In this document: positions 27,368-37,559 of the stretch, piece by piece
How the letters are laid out: every line of letters begins with the position of its first letter
Position numbering within the stretch: the stretch's first letter is position 1
Source of the DNA: Achromobacter dolens
Lineage (GTDB): Bacteria > Pseudomonadota > Gammaproteobacteria > Burkholderiales > Burkholderiaceae_B
DNA length: 54,894 bases
Direction: 5' to 3'
Assembly: GCF_902859745.1 (NCBI RefSeq)
Contig: NZ_CADIJW010000038.1
Span: 1-54,894 of the forward strand
Translations under genes and position numbers: made by a program
Notes under the pieces: model-generated
Told to the model about the DNA's origin: nothing
What the model saw: the letters and a program-made list of their open reading frames with translations, nothing else
Database searches by the model: none

Positions 27368-29709
27368 TGGCCGGGCTCCTTCAACGGCTGGCATACGAAC
27401 GGCCCCAGCGTGGGCAGCGGGCGCGCCGGATCGTGACGGTACGGAAATTCCGCCACGCACGACACGCCGCTGCCTTTCACGCGCAAATGATTCTCGACCT
27501 GCAGGTCTTCGACAAAAGCGATGCCGTCGTAGCCCACCACCGACTGCTTGCCGCTTTCGACGTGCGCGACCCGCGCCCCCACCGGCAACACCGAGCCGTC
27601 CGGCAGGTGCAGGATGACCGACGCCGCGGCATAGCGCTGCAACTGGAACTTGACCAGCACGCCGGACCCCGCCTGCGGCACCGCCACCGCCTTGGTCGAC
27701 TCCAGTTTCATGTCGACCGGCAGTTCGTCCGGATCGATGGACAGGCGGTTGATCTGATAGGAATTCAGGTCCGGCACCAGCAGGTGGCCCGCGCTGTTGG
27801 TGCGGCCCAGTTTGCGGTTCTCGTGCAGCACCGCCACGTCCGGCGTGCCGTCGGTGCTGACCAGCGCGAAGCCGTCGTTGATCCGGCGCGACGGCGTCAG
27901 CGAACCATCCATCAGCACCACCGCGCCGACGGCCTGCAGCGCCGCCTGATTCTTGCCGCCGTAGTCCTGCCCCAGCGCGGTCAACTGGCCATAGCGGCCC
28001 AGGAACTGCAGCTTGCCCTGGTTGTACTGCCTGCCGCCGCTGCGGCCATTCTCCACGCCCCAGCCCCAGCCGCCGTCGTAATCCACATTGCGCTGCGCGC
28101 CGACGCTATAGGTATCCTGCTCACCCTGACGGCCGACCGAGGCGTTGAACTGCGTGTTGTCGCCCAGCAGGATGGAAAAGCCGAGATAGACGCCGTGTGA
28201 ATTGGTCTGCGCGAAATCGTTGTACGCGCTGAGGTTCATGGATACGCGGCTGTGCAGATTGGCGGTGTACGAGGCCGACCCGATCTTGGCGGCCGGCACC
28301 TGCGGCATGCGAAAGCCGATGTAGCTCAGCGACACGCTCTGCGACTGGGTCAGCGGCAGCGAGAACGTGACGCGGTCGGTCTGCCGCGGCACCGGCGCGT
28401 CCTCGCGCGAGCCCAGGTCGCCGTAATTGCCCAGGGCGCGCACCGTTTGCAATTCGACGCTGAAGGCCGGCTCGACGTATTGGTAGCCCAGGCTGACCTG
28501 GCCGCCGTCGTAGTGGCCCGCGCTGCCGGACAGCGCGCCATTGACCACGCCCGCCTGTCCCAGCCTGACGAGCGCGCCCGCGCCGACGTTGTAGACGCCG
28601 GCGCTCATTTCACTGTGGCCCTCCAGGGTCAGCGCATCGTCCAGGCCATAACGCCCCGACGCCGTGACGGCGGGCCGCTTGTCGTAGTCGAACGAGCGCA
28701 CGCTGAACTGGCGCCGCGCGAAGCCGGCCTCGACGGAATAGCTGGACAGGCCGGCCGCCAGCATGCGCGTATCGATGTAGAGCGGCACCGAGGTGCTGAC
28801 GCTGCGTCCCAGCGCGTCGCGCGTGACCAGCGTGGCCTGGCCCGATCCCGTGACGCCGGGAATCTGGTTGACCACGAAAGGGCCGGCCGGGACGTTGCCC
28901 GAATACTGCTGCACGCCATTGACGTACAGGGACACGGAGGAGGGCACCACCGATGAAGCGCTCAGGGACGACACCGGGAATGTCACCAGATCCGGACGCA
29001 AGGCGAAATTGCGGCCCCACTGGATTCCGGCCACCCGCACCGAGCGCGACCAGTTCAACGACGAGGTGATGGTGTCGCCGACCCGCAGGGTGCGCAACGT
29101 GTCCTGGTCGGAATGGGTCCAGTAGGTGTCATAGCGGATGTAGCGGTCGGCCCGACCGCCGAGGTAGGCCGTGCCGGTGTTGTTGAACGTGCCGCGCGGA
29201 TCGAAGTAGCGCTGCTCGGTGTACATCGACACCTTGTTGTAGGCATCGGTCTGCGCATAGGCCTCGTAGTTCAGGACCAGCCCGCGGCCCGAGGTGGCGC
29301 GCGGCGTCTGCGGCAAGCCGCGGGTATCCACCTGGAATGGGAGGCGCAACGCGTCGGGCACCACCAGATTCACCGTCTGCATGGCGGCGTTGTAGGTGTA
29401 GCGCAGGCCGGCAATGTCATCGAGCGGGATCTCGCTGTCGCGGGGCGCGCCGAGCTTGCTCACGTCCACCCCGACGGACCCCAGCGCGCCCGGGCTGGCG
29501 GACAGCCGGCCCTGCGCATCCCGGAAACGCAATAGCTGCGCGGTATTCACGCCGTTGATACTTACCTCCAAATACACATCGCGCTCGGCGATATTGCCGA
29601 ACGACACCAGTTGGATGGGCAAATCCGCCGCCGCCGACGTCGCGCCGGACAGTGCGAGCGCGAGGCGGCAGGCGCAGCGCCCGCAAGCACGGATCGCGCG
29701 TACTGCCAT
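27364..29709 (-). CDS. Outer-membrane usher of a Csu-type pilus
   Basis: A 781-residue fimbrial usher. After a signal peptide it has an N-terminal chaperone-binding region (DVYLEVSINGVNTAQLLRFRDAQ), a long beta-barrel section with an internal plug (VYVNGVQQYSGNVPAGPFVVNQIPGV-like), and C-terminal domains rich in VGYDGIAFVEDL. The ATG at 29709 is chosen because the signal peptide starts there; a longer frame to 29997 is not protein-like. It follows the chaperone gene by 56 bases and overlaps the tip gene. It assembles and secretes pilin subunits at the outer membrane. Confidence 0.9.
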   Translation of the reverse strand: MAVRAIRACGRCACRLALALSGATSAAADLPIQLVSFGNIAERDVYLEVSINGVNTAQLLRFRDAQGRLSASPGALGSVGVDVSKLGAPRDSEIPLDDIAGLRYTYNAAMQTVNLVVPDALRLPFQVDTRGLPQTPRATSGRGLVLNYEAYAQTDAYNKVSMYTEQRYFDPRGTFNNTGTAYLGGRADRYIRYDTYWTHSDQDTLRTLRVGDTITSSLNWSRSVRVAGIQWGRNFALRPDLVTFPVSSLSASSVVPSSVSLYVNGVQQYSGNVPAGPFVVNQIPGVTGSGQATLVTRDALGRSVSTSVPLYIDTRMLAAGLSSYSVEAGFARRQFSVRSFDYDKRPAVTASGRYGLDDALTLEGHSEMSAGVYNVGAGALVRLGQAGVVNGALSGSAGHYDGGQVSLGYQYVEPAFSVELQTVRALGNYGDLGSREDAPVPRQTDRVTFSLPLTQSQSVSLSYIGFRMPQVPAAKIGSASYTANLHSRVSMNLSAYNDFAQTNSHGVYLGFSILLGDNTQFNASVGRQGEQDTYSVGAQRNVDYDGGWGWGVENGRSGGRQYNQGKLQFLGRYGQLTALGQDYGGKNQAALQAVGAVVLMDGSLTPSRRINDGFALVSTDGTPDVAVLHENRKLGRTNSAGHLLVPDLNSYQINRLSIDPDELPVDMKLESTKAVAVPQAGSGVLVKFQLQRYAAASVILHLPDGSVLPVGARVAHVESGKQSVVGYDGIAFVEDLQVENHLRVKGSGVSCVAEFPYRHDPARPLPTLGPFVCQPLKEPGQ

Positions 29710-29765
29710 GGGCTGCCTTCTCTTACCCCAACGGCCGCCAAAAGGGCGGCGCGGGACGCAATCAG

Positions 29766-30515
29766 TCAGTCGACTCGCGGCGTGACGGTGACGGTGCTGC
29801 CGTTCACCATGGCCCGGATCCTGATCTGGCCGGCCGCGTCCTGTTTGGCGGGAAAGCGCCAGAGCCGCTCGCGGCGGGCCAGCGCATATCCCAGCAGGCC
29901 GTCCACTTTCGCCAGCGGCGCGTCGGCGCCGGACAGCAGTTGCAGCGACGCCACCTGCGCATAACGGGTGCCGGAGTTGTCGAGCCGCAGCACCCATTCC
30001 TTGCCCTGGCGCGACAGGTGCCAGGCCAGCTCGGGCACCGGCTCGGGCGTGGCACCGGCCACGAAGACCGGCACGGAGTAGCGCATGCGCAGCACCACGC
30101 CATTGACCATTGGCGTGGACGGATCGGGAATCTCGTCGATCACCAGCCGGTAACTCTGTTCCAGCGCCGCCAGTTCCTTGCCGGCACGCACCAGACGCAC
30201 CAGTTGTTCACCTTTGGGCGGCACCTGGATGATCGGCGGGCTGGCCAGGATCTCCTGCGTCGGCGTCAGCACGTCTTCACCCTGCGCCTGGTCCCAGGCG
30301 TAGACGCGCACCTGGCCGTAGACGGGCGTCACGCCCGGATTGCGCAGCATGATGCCGGTGGCGCTCTGCTGCGGCTGCAAGTCCACCAGCACGGGGGATA
30401 TCTGCAGCGTCGCCGCCCGCGCCGGCACGGCCAGGACGCTCCAGGCGAAAACCGCGCCGACCAGTATGCGGAAGATACGACCCACGAATGGGCGGCCCGC
30501 GAATGGGCGGCCCAC
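29766..30515 (-). CDS. Periplasmic pilus chaperone (Csu type)
   Basis: A 249-residue PapD-like chaperone. A signal peptide (FRILVGAVFAWSVLAVPARA) precedes the first immunoglobulin-like domain (LQISPVLVDLQPQQSATGIMLRNPG, then RLVRAGKELAALEQSYRLVIDEIP, which holds the subunit-binding arginine and the conserved EQSYR region). The start is ambiguous: GTG at 30515 overlaps the pilin stop, while GTG at 30485 gives a standard 24-residue signal. The two differ by two copies of a 15-base repeat (30486-30515). It lies between pilin and usher. Confidence 0.88.
   Translation of the reverse strand: MGRPFAGRPFVGRIFRILVGAVFAWSVLAVPARAATLQISPVLVDLQPQQSATGIMLRNPGVTPVYGQVRVYAWDQAQGEDVLTPTQEILASPPIIQVPPKGEQLVRLVRAGKELAALEQSYRLVIDEIPDPSTPMVNGVVLRMRYSVPVFVAGATPEPVPELAWHLSRQGKEWVLRLDNSGTRYAQVASLQLLSGADAPLAKVDGLLGYALARRERLWRFPAKQDAAGQIRIRAMVNGSTVTVTPRVD
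30486..30515. repeat. Tandem 15-base repeat at the chaperone gene start
   Basis: Two adjacent copies of gaatgggcggcccgc (30486-30500 and 30501-30515) differ by one base. They add ten residues (repeating GRPF) ahead of the chaperone signal peptide and create two possible GTG starts. Because the unit is a multiple of three, copy number can change without a frameshift. Confidence 0.75.
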
Positions 30516-31030
30516 TAGAAATACACCGTCGCGGTCACGGTCGAGGAATAGGTATCGGGCGCCGGCGTACTCTGCACGGGCACCGTGCCGTTCACGGTGA
30601 GCGCCTGCGATGAGCCATTGCCGACGCCGCCGACGCGATCGCTGGAGCCGGTATCGCCCCAGACCACCGTCTGGTTGGGCGCGGGCTGGTACAACTGATA
30701 TCGCACCGTGCTGGCGGTATTGCCCGTCGCGGTCCCGTTCATATAACGGGTGGCGAAGGTGGATCCCGAACCGGTCCCGGCACTCAGGCCGACGGTATAG
30801 GGCGTGGTATTGGTGCAGGTCACGTTGACCGTGGTATTGCCCGTGACCGCGGTGGTGAGCAGGCCGTGACTGCCGAAGCTCAGGTTATTCGCGGCGATGG
30901 TGCAATTGGCGGTAATGGTCAGCGTCACCGTCATGTTGGCCGTGGTCTGGGCCAGCGCCGCCTGGGGCAGGGAGCCGGCCGCCGCAAGCGTCAAAGTCAG
31001 AGTCGTCGCGCACAAGGACAAGCGTTTCAT
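30515..31030 (-). CDS. Spore coat U-domain major pilin (CsuA/B-like)
   Basis: A 171-residue exported protein with a signal peptide ending AALAQ and one spore-coat-U domain (CTIAANNLSFGSHGLLTTAVTGN, ending YSSTVTATVYF). Thr, Ser and Gly rich, as expected of an archaic chaperone-usher pilin. It is the first gene of the operon and directly follows the long AT-rich regulatory gap, fitting the major rod subunit. Its stop (TAG) overlaps the first base of the chaperone GTG. Confidence 0.88.
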   Translation of the reverse strand: MKRLSLCATTLTLTLAAAGSLPQAALAQTTANMTVTLTITANCTIAANNLSFGSHGLLTTAVTGNTTVNVTCTNTTPYTVGLSAGTGSGSTFATRYMNGTATGNTASTVRYQLYQPAPNQTVVWGDTGSSDRVGGVGNGSSQALTVNGTVPVQSTPAPDTYSSTVTATVYF

Positions 31031-31538
31031 GAATCACTCCCACGAAATACTGCTGCACTGTCAGACCTGCATAACAACCATGGTACGGCGAATAAAGTGG
31101 CCGGGCACAATTTGGTTAAATTCAAACTCGCATCGCTTACCACTTCTCACCAGACGGATTAAGAATCCCGGACAACGAATTGAATTATCTCTATGAAAAC
31201 ACGATTAATCCGGGATGGGATATTTTGTTGTAATTCAGCACACAGGACAATTTCAATTAGTAACCGGCGTTCCCAAAAACGAGAGAAATCCCGGCCGCGG
31301 GATTATTCATTGATGATTATTCCGACGCCGCCGCGTGACCGCCCGGTCGCATTAATGCCGAGCGGCCGATAATCACCGCGCGTCCGCCATTGCGCGTGCC
31401 GTCCCGGCGCGCTGGCCGCCCGGGCGCCCACGGCACGGCCACGTCCGCCCGGCTGACGAAGCGTTGAATCGACATGTCGCACTAGAATCAACGCTCACCC
31501 ACAGCCGTCGGCCCCGGCGTTTCGCCGCGCGTCTCCTC
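31031..31538. other. Regulatory gap between pilus operon and MFS gene
   Basis: No gene is accepted in this 508-base interval. It is clearly lower in GC than its surroundings between about 31060 and 31320 and must carry the leftward pilus promoter and the rightward transporter promoter. It contains three copies of an AATCCCGG-type sequence: 31164-31171, inverted at about 31207-31216, and in the palindrome at 31287-31304. No terminator-like stem with a T-tract was seen. Confidence 0.6.
31287..31304. promoter_or_regulatory. Palindrome aatcccg-n4-cgggatt
   Basis: Perfect seven-base arms around a four-base centre, a size suited to a dimeric repressor. The half-site recurs upstream at 31164-31171 and inverted at 31209-31216. 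It lies between the pilus operon and the MFS gene; which one it controls is not decided by position. Confidence 0.45.
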
Positions 31539-32948
31539 ATGTTCTCCTTCTCAAGCAACACCATCCATCCGGCGGGCCGCGGCCTGCCCGCGTCCGAACG
31601 CCTGGGCGCGCTGCTGGCCGTCATGCTGGCGGTCTGCATGGCCAGCCTCGACACCGCCATCGCCAACACCGCGCTGCCCACCATCGCTCGCGACCTGCAG
31701 GCCAGCGACGCGGGTTCCATCTGGGTCATCAGCGGCTACCAACTGGCGATGGTCGCGGGTCTCTTGCCGGCGGCGGCGCTGGGCGAGATCCTGGGGCACC
31801 GGCGCGTCTACATGGTCGGCATCGTGGTGTTCACCCTGGCCTCGCTGGCCTGTGGGCTGGCGCCCTCCCTGCCGGTGCTGGTGGCGGCCCGCATCCTGCA
31901 GGGCCTGGGCGCGGCCGGCGTCATGAGCGTGAACGCGGCCTTGCTGCGCTTCATCTATCCGGCCCCGGTGCTCGGGCGCGGCATGGGCCTGAACGCGATG
32001 GTGGTGGGCCTGTCGTTCGCCGCAGGGCCGACCGCGGCCTCCACCATCCTGCTGCTGGGGTCATGGCACTGGCTGTTCCTGATCAACGTGCCGATCGGCC
32101 TGCTGGCGGTGGCGCTGGGCCTGCGCGGCCTGCCCCTGACCACGCGCGCGCCGCACGGCTTCGACGGCCTGGCCGCGGCGCTGTGCGCCATGACGCTGGG
32201 GCTGTTCGTGCTCGGCTCGAACGAACTGGCGCATAGCGCGCCGTGGCCGCGCGTCACCCTGGAATGGGGCCTGGCGGCGGCCAGCCTGTGGCTGCTGATG
32301 CGGCGCCAGGCCGGCCACCCGGCGCCGATCCTGGCGGTGGACCTGTTGCGCCGACCGCTGTTCGCACTGTCCGCCGCCACCGCGGTGTGCGCGTTCGCGG
32401 CGCAGGCGCTGGCGTTCGTGTCGCTGCCGTTCCTGTTCCAGACGGTGCTCGGCTACACCCAGGTGCATACCGGCTTTCTCATCACGCCGTGGCCGGTGGT
32501 GGTGGCGATCATGGCGCCCATCGCCGGGCGCATGTCCGACCGCTATCCGGCCGGCATGCTGGGCGGCGTGGGGCTGGCGCTCCTGGCCCTGGGCATGGCG
32601 TCGCTGGCGCTGCTGCCGGCCGCGCCCTCGGCCTGGGACATCTCTTGGCGCATGGCACTGTGCGGCGCCGGCTTCGGTTTCTTCCAGTCGCCCAACCTGC
32701 GCGCCATCATGACCTCCGCGCCGCCCTCGCGCGCGGGCGGGGCCAGCGGCATGATCGGCACGGTGAGGCTGCTGGGCCAGGCCACCGGCGCGGCGCTGGT
32801 GGCCGCCTGCTTCAACGTGTCAACCACCCACGGCGCCGTGATCGCGCTGTGGCTGGGCGGCCTGTGCGCCGCGCTGGCCAGCCTGGCAAGCTTCGCGCGG
32901 CTGCGCTTTGGCGCGATCGAGCCGGCCGAAACGCCCGCCACGCGATGA
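31539..32948 (+). CDS. MFS drug-resistance-type transporter (DHA2 family)
   Basis: A 469-residue major facilitator of the DHA2 type. Family motifs include MASLDTAIANTALPTIARDL near residue 30 (motif D1), GEILGHRRVYMVG (motif A), LVAARILQGLGAAGVM (motif B) and GLSFAAGPTAAS (motif C). I count 12 to 14 hydrophobic segments. The ATG at 31539 is chosen over a TTG at 31464 because the upstream part is arginine-rich and unlike the family; no clear Shine-Dalgarno sequence precedes it. Substrate unknown. Confidence 0.85.
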   Translation: MFSFSSNTIHPAGRGLPASERLGALLAVMLAVCMASLDTAIANTALPTIARDLQASDAGSIWVISGYQLAMVAGLLPAAALGEILGHRRVYMVGIVVFTLASLACGLAPSLPVLVAARILQGLGAAGVMSVNAALLRFIYPAPVLGRGMGLNAMVVGLSFAAGPTAASTILLLGSWHWLFLINVPIGLLAVALGLRGLPLTTRAPHGFDGLAAALCAMTLGLFVLGSNELAHSAPWPRVTLEWGLAAASLWLLMRRQAGHPAPILAVDLLRRPLFALSAATAVCAFAAQALAFVSLPFLFQTVLGYTQVHTGFLITPWPVVVAIMAPIAGRMSDRYPAGMLGGVGLALLALGMASLALLPAAPSAWDISWRMALCGAGFGFFQSPNLRAIMTSAPPSRAGGASGMIGTVRLLGQATGAALVAACFNVSTTHGAVIALWLGGLCAALASLASFARLRFGAIEPAETPATR

Positions 32949-33025
32949 AAAGACGCTTTTATTGCGGTTAATGTCGTTATATATCGCTGACAGGCCGACA
33001 CATACGTAAGATGTGCAACACGCGC

Positions 33026-33052
33026 TAAATATCAAAGGGGCCGGGCCGTTGT
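33026..33052 (+). promoter_or_regulatory. Candidate sigma-28 (FliA) promoter
   Basis: TAAATATC, 11 bases, then GCCGTTGT. The flagellar/chemotaxis sigma-28 consensus is TAAAGTTT-N11-GCCGATAA, so the TAAA, spacing and GCCG cores match. It ends 39 bases before the chemoreceptor ATG, and chemoreceptor genes are the usual sigma-28 targets. Confidence 0.5.
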
Positions 33053-33091
33053 CCGGGGTGAGGCAGTCTCCTACCCCCAAGAAAGACGCGT

Positions 33092-34714
33092 ATGACACAG
33101 TTCCTGAAAGACATCACCATCCGCCGCATGATCCTGAGCACGTTGCTCCTGATCAGTGTCCTGTTCGCCGGCCAGGCAGCCATCAGCGTGAACGGGTTGC
33201 GCCACGCCAGCGACGCCCTCGAAGCCAGCAACGACCTGCTGAACGAAGTTTCCTCGCTTTCCCTCATCAACGACCAGATCATGCGCGCCCGCCTGCGGCT
33301 GGCGCGGCAGCTTGAATACGCCCGCGACGGCCTGGCCGCGCCCGCCGCCGAAGAAGGCCGCGCGATCGACGCGGCGCTGGAGGAAGCCCGCAAGAACCAG
33401 CAGGCATTCCTAGAGTCGGCCAAGAACGATACGCCCGCGTCGATCCTCGACCCATTGCGCAACGACTTCGATGCGCTGGTCAATGGCGGCATCGCGGTGC
33501 AGCGCAACTTCCTGGCGCAGGACGACATCGAGAAGGCGCGCGCCCACGCCGCCGGACCGGTCGTCACCGCCAGCCGCGCCTTCGGCAAAAGCATCGAAAA
33601 CTACCAGGCCTACGCCAGGCAGCGCCAGGAGGCCCTGATCGAACGGTCCATGACCGAGCGCCGCGAAGCGTTCGCGGGCATCGGCATCGTGCTGGGCGTC
33701 AGCCTGCTGCTGCTGGTGCTGGGCGACCGCTATGTCGTGCACTTCATGCAGCGGCCATTGAACGTGGTCAAGCGCCACTTCCAGCATATCGCCGCGGGCG
33801 ACCTGACCGCGCCCATTGCCCCGTTTGGCAACAACTGCGTCGGCCAGTTGATCCCTTACCTGCAGGAAATGCAGGCCAGCCTGGTGCGGACGGTGCATTC
33901 GGTGCGCGACGGCGTGGCTGAAATCAACACCGGCTCCAGCGAGATCGCCGCCGGCAACCAGGACCTGTCCAGCCGCACCGAGCAACAGGCCGCCGCGCTC
34001 GAGGAAACCGCGGCCAGCATGGAACAGTTGCTGTCGACCGTCACCAGCAACGCCGACAACGCGCGCCAGGCCAACGCCATGGCCGCCGAGGCGTCGGAAG
34101 TGGCCCGCCGTGGCGGCGCCGCGGTGCAGAGCGCAGTCGCCACGATGCGAGAAATCGCGCAGGACTCGGGGCGCATCGAAGACATCGTCGGCGTGATCGA
34201 CGGCATCGCCTTCCAGACCAACATCCTGGCGCTGAACGCGGCGGTCGAAGCCGCGCGCGCCGGCGAGCAGGGCAAGGGCTTCGCCGTGGTGGCGGGCGAA
34301 GTGCGCTCATTGGCGCAACGCAGCGCCAGCGCCGCCAAGGAAATCAAGCAGTTGCTGGGCGCCTCGGGCGCGACGGTGCAGGCCGGCGCGGCCCAGGTCG
34401 AGACCGCCGGCCGCACCATGGAGGAAATCCAGGCGGCGATCGAGCGGCTGACCACGCTGGTCGGCGACATCGCCAGCGCCTCGCACGAACAGGTCACCGG
34501 CATCGATCAGGTCAACACCGCGGTGACCCAGATGGACCAGGTGACGCAGCAGAACGCCGCGCTGGTCGAACAGGCCGCCGCCGCCGCGGCCTCGCTGGAA
34601 TCGCAGGCGCAGCGCCTGCAGCATTCGGTCAGCACCTTCCGGCTGCCGGCTGGCCAGCAGGAATACGCGCCGCCGGCCCTGCCGGCGCGTGAGCGCCTGG
34701 CGCTGTCGGCCTGA
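33092..34714 (+). CDS. Methyl-accepting chemotaxis protein
   Basis: A 540-residue chemoreceptor. It has an N-terminal membrane helix ([19 protein letters not shown]), a periplasmic four-helix ligand domain (about residues 35-190), a second membrane helix ([15 protein letters not shown]), a HAMP linker ([22 protein letters not shown]), and a cytoplasmic signalling domain with the invariant hairpin tip ([42 protein letters not shown]). Methylation helices rich in [17 protein letters not shown] flank it. Length is typical of the Tar-like class. The ligand cannot be deduced. Confidence 0.95.
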   Translation: MTQFLKDITIRRMILSTLLLISVLFAGQAAISVNGLRHASDALEASNDLLNEVSSLSLINDQIMRARLRLARQLEYARDGLAAPAAEEGRAIDAALEEARKNQQAFLESAKNDTPASILDPLRNDFDALVNGGIAVQRNFLAQDDIEKARAHAAGPVVTASRAFGKSIENYQAYARQRQEALIERSMTERREAFAGIGIVLGVSLLLLVLGDRYVVHFMQRPLNVVKRHFQHIAAGDLTAPIAPFGNNCVGQLIPYLQEMQASLVRTVHSVRDGVAEINTGSSEIAAGNQDLSSRTEQQAAALEETAASMEQLLSTVTSNADNARQANAMAAEASEVARRGGAAVQSAVATMREIAQDSGRIEDIVGVIDGIAFQTNILALNAAVEAARAGEQGKGFAVVAGEVRSLAQRSASAAKEIKQLLGASGATVQAGAAQVETAGRTMEEIQAAIERLTTLVGDIASASHEQVTGIDQVNTAVTQMDQVTQQNAALVEQAAAAAASLESQAQRLQHSVSTFRLPAGQQEYAPPALPARERLALSA

Positions 34715-34723
34715 TCCGCGCGC

Positions 34724-34750
34724 GCGGCGCCGGCCGCGGACCGGCGCCGC
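34724..34750. terminator. GC hairpin between convergent genes
   Basis: A ten-base perfect stem (34724-34733 with 34741-34750) and a seven-base loop lie in the 40-base gap between the convergent chemoreceptor and hutI genes. There is no T-tract on either strand, so it may act as a bidirectional transcript-end structure rather than a classical intrinsic terminator. Confidence 0.4.
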
Positions 34751-34754
34751 CGCG

Positions 34755-35972
34755 TCAGTCCAGCGCGGTCGCGCAGACCGGCTCGCCGTGGCGGATGACC
34801 CGCTTGGGCAGTTCGCCGCCGATCCAGTACGCCAGCTCGGCCGGATGGGCGATGTCCCACGCCACGAAGTCGGCGACCTTGCCCGGCGCCAGCACGCCGT
34901 GGCTGGCCTGCAGGCCCAGCGCGCGCGCCGCGTGGACCGTAGCGCCGGCCAGCGCCTCCTGCGGCGTCAAGCGGAACAGGGCGCATGCCATGCTCAACAT
35001 CAGCCGCAGAGACAACGCAGGCGAGGTGCCCGGGTTGAGGTCGCTGGAGATCGCGATCGGCACGCCGTGCCGCCGCAGCAGGTCGATCGGCGGCAGTTGC
35101 GTTTCACGCAGCGCGTAGAACGCACCCGGCAACAGCACCGCCACCGTGCCGGCCGCCGCCATGGCGCGGACGTCGGCCTCGGTCAGGTATTCCAGATGGT
35201 CGGCGGACAATGCGCCGTAGCGCGCCGCCAGGCTGGCGCCGTGCAGCGACGACAATTGCTCGGCGTGCAGCTTCACCGGCAGGCCCAACTGGGCCGCGGC
35301 CTGGAATACCCGCTCGACCTGCGCCGGCGAGAAGGCCAGGTGCTCGCAGAAAGCGTCCACCGCGTCCACCAGCCCTTCGGCCGCCAGCACCGGCAGCATG
35401 CGACGCGCGACCTCGTCGATATAGTCATCGGCGCGGCCGGCGAATTCAGGCGGCAGCGCATGCGCCGCCAGACAGGTGGCGCGCACCGTCAACGGCAGCG
35501 TCTGCCCCAGGTGGCGCGCCACCCGCAGCATCTTGCGCTCATTGGGCAGGTCCAGGCCGTAGCCGGACTTGATCTCCAGCGTGGTGACGCCATCGCGCAG
35601 CAGATGCAGCGCGCGTCGCCGAGCGCTGGCGTACAACTGCGCCTCGGTGGCGGCGCGGGTGGCGCGCACCGTGCTGGCGATGCCGCCGCCCTGGGCCGCG
35701 ATCACCGCGTAGTCCACGCCCTGCAGGCGCTGTTCGAACTCCTGGCTGCGGTCGCCGCCGAACACCAGATGCGTGTGACAGTCGATCAGTCCCGGCGTCA
35801 CCCAGGCGCCGCCCAGGTCGTGCTCGGCCGCCTCGTCGCCGCGCGGCAGGTCAGCTTCCGGGCCGACCCACTCGATGTGCTGGCCGCGCGTCACCAGCGC
35901 GGCGCGCTCGACGGCCGCATATTCGCCGCCGGCCATCGTCGCCACGTGGCAGTTGCGCCAGATCTGTTTCAT
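34755..35972 (-). CDS. hutI: Imidazolonepropionase
   Basis: A 405-residue amidohydrolase that opens imidazolonepropionate to N-formimino-L-glutamate, third step of histidine degradation. The metal-site [16 protein letters not shown] motif, [25 protein letters not shown] and [18 protein letters not shown] are diagnostic for HutI. Length is standard. AAGGGGAG before the ATG supports the start. It is the last gene of the leftward hut operon, 28 bases after hutH. Confidence 0.96.
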   Translation of the reverse strand: MKQIWRNCHVATMAGGEYAAVERAALVTRGQHIEWVGPEADLPRGDEAAEHDLGGAWVTPGLIDCHTHLVFGGDRSQEFEQRLQGVDYAVIAAQGGGIASTVRATRAATEAQLYASARRRALHLLRDGVTTLEIKSGYGLDLPNERKMLRVARHLGQTLPLTVRATCLAAHALPPEFAGRADDYIDEVARRMLPVLAAEGLVDAVDAFCEHLAFSPAQVERVFQAAAQLGLPVKLHAEQLSSLHGASLAARYGALSADHLEYLTEADVRAMAAAGTVAVLLPGAFYALRETQLPPIDLLRRHGVPIAISSDLNPGTSPALSLRLMLSMACALFRLTPQEALAGATVHAARALGLQASHGVLAPGKVADFVAWDIAHPAELAYWIGGELPKRVIRHGEPVCATALD

Positions 35973-36000
35973 GCGCGTACTCCCCTTATCGTCGATGCGC

Positions 36001-37530
36001 TCAAAGGCTGGGCAACAGGCCAGCCGGCATCAGCGCGTTCAGGTGACGGCCGGCGATCAACCGACTGGCGGCCTCGATGTCGGGCGCGAAGAAGCGGTCC
36101 TTTTCGTAGTGCGCGACCTGCTCGCGCAGCAGGCCGCGGGCGCGTTCCAGCTTGGGAGAGGTCTTCAACCCGGCGCGGAAGTCCAGCCCCTGGCAGGCGC
36201 CCAGCCACTCGATCGCCAGGATGTCGCGCACGTTGTCGGCCATCGGCCAGAGCCGCTTGCCGGCATTCGGCGCCATCGACACGTGGTCTTCCTGGTTGGC
36301 CGAGGTCGGCAGGCTGTCGACGCTGGCAGGATGCGCCAGCGCCTTATTGTCGCTGGCCAGCGCGGCCGCCGTGACCTGCGCGATCATGAACCCCGAATTG
36401 ACGCCGCCGTTGCTCACCAGGAACGGCGGCAGTTGCGACATGTGCTTGTCCATCATCAACGAAATGCGGCGCTCGGACAGCGCGCCGATCTCGGCCAGCG
36501 CCAGGGCCAGGTTATCGGCCGCCAGCGCCACCGGCTCGGCATGGAAGTTGCCGCCCGACAGCACGTCGCCCTGTTCGGCGAACACCAGCGGGTTGTCGGA
36601 CACGGCGTTGGCCTCGATCTGCAGCACCTGCGCCACGTGGCGGATCTGCGTCAGGCAGGCCCCCATCACCTGCGGCTGGCAGCGCAGCGAGTAGGGGTCC
36701 TGGACCTTGTCGCAGTCCACGTGCGAATGGCCGACCTCGCTGTCTTCGGTCAGCAGGTCGCGGTAGACGGCGGCCACGTCGATCTGGCCTGGCTGGCCGC
36801 GCGCCTCGTGGATGCGGGCGTCGAACGGCACGCGCGAGCCGAGCATCGCTTCCACGCTCAGGCTGCCGCAGACCAGGCCCGCGGCGAGCAGGTCCTCGGT
36901 CTCGAACAGGCCGCGCAGCGCGTAGGCCGTGGACACCTGGGTGCCGTTCAGCAGCGCCAGGCCCTCCTTGGCCGCCAGCGTCAGGGGCCCCAGTCCGGCG
37001 CGGGCCAGCGCCGCCCTGGCCGGCAGCCACTCGCCGTCGCAGCGGGCGCGGCTCTCGCCCAGCAAAAGCAGCGACATGTGCGCCAGCGGCGCCAGGTCGC
37101 CGGAAGCGCCCACCGAGCCTTTCAGCGGGATATGCGGATACACGCCGGCATTGACCAGCGCGATCAGGCTGTCGATGACCTGGCGGCGGATGCCCGAGCG
37201 GCCGCGCGCCAGGCTGTTGATCTTGAGCACCATGATGAGCCGCACCATGGCGTCGTCGAGCGGCTCGCCCACCCCGGCGGCATGCGACAGCACCAGCGAG
37301 CTCTGCAGCGCCTGCAGGTCTTCGCGGGCGATCTTGGTCGAGGCCAGCAGGCCGAAGCCGGTGTTGATGCCATAGGCCGTGCGGCCTTCGGCAATGATGC
37401 GCTCGACGCAGGCGACGCTGGCGTCGATCGGGCCGTAGGCGGCCGGATCCAGCGTCACGCGGCCCGCTTGCTGGTACACCTGGCGCAGTTGCGCCAGCGT
37501 CAGGTGGCCAGGATTCAAGTGCAGATCCAT
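36001..37530 (-). CDS. hutH: Histidine ammonia-lyase
   Basis: A 509-residue enzyme converting histidine to urocanate and ammonia. The self-forming MIO cofactor tripeptide Ala-Ser-Gly is present in [17 protein letters not shown], along with [14 protein letters not shown] near the N-terminus and QEDHVSMAP in the active site. Length matches the family. It lies between the NCS1 permease and hutI in the leftward operon, with GGAG eight bases before the ATG. Confidence 0.97.
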   Translation of the reverse strand: MDLHLNPGHLTLAQLRQVYQQAGRVTLDPAAYGPIDASVACVERIIAEGRTAYGINTGFGLLASTKIAREDLQALQSSLVLSHAAGVGEPLDDAMVRLIMVLKINSLARGRSGIRRQVIDSLIALVNAGVYPHIPLKGSVGASGDLAPLAHMSLLLLGESRARCDGEWLPARAALARAGLGPLTLAAKEGLALLNGTQVSTAYALRGLFETEDLLAAGLVCGSLSVEAMLGSRVPFDARIHEARGQPGQIDVAAVYRDLLTEDSEVGHSHVDCDKVQDPYSLRCQPQVMGACLTQIRHVAQVLQIEANAVSDNPLVFAEQGDVLSGGNFHAEPVALAADNLALALAEIGALSERRISLMMDKHMSQLPPFLVSNGGVNSGFMIAQVTAAALASDNKALAHPASVDSLPTSANQEDHVSMAPNAGKRLWPMADNVRDILAIEWLGACQGLDFRAGLKTSPKLERARGLLREQVAHYEKDRFFAPDIEAASRLIAGRHLNALMPAGLLPSL

Positions 37531-37559
37531 TTCTTATTCTCCAGGACGGATATCCGATG

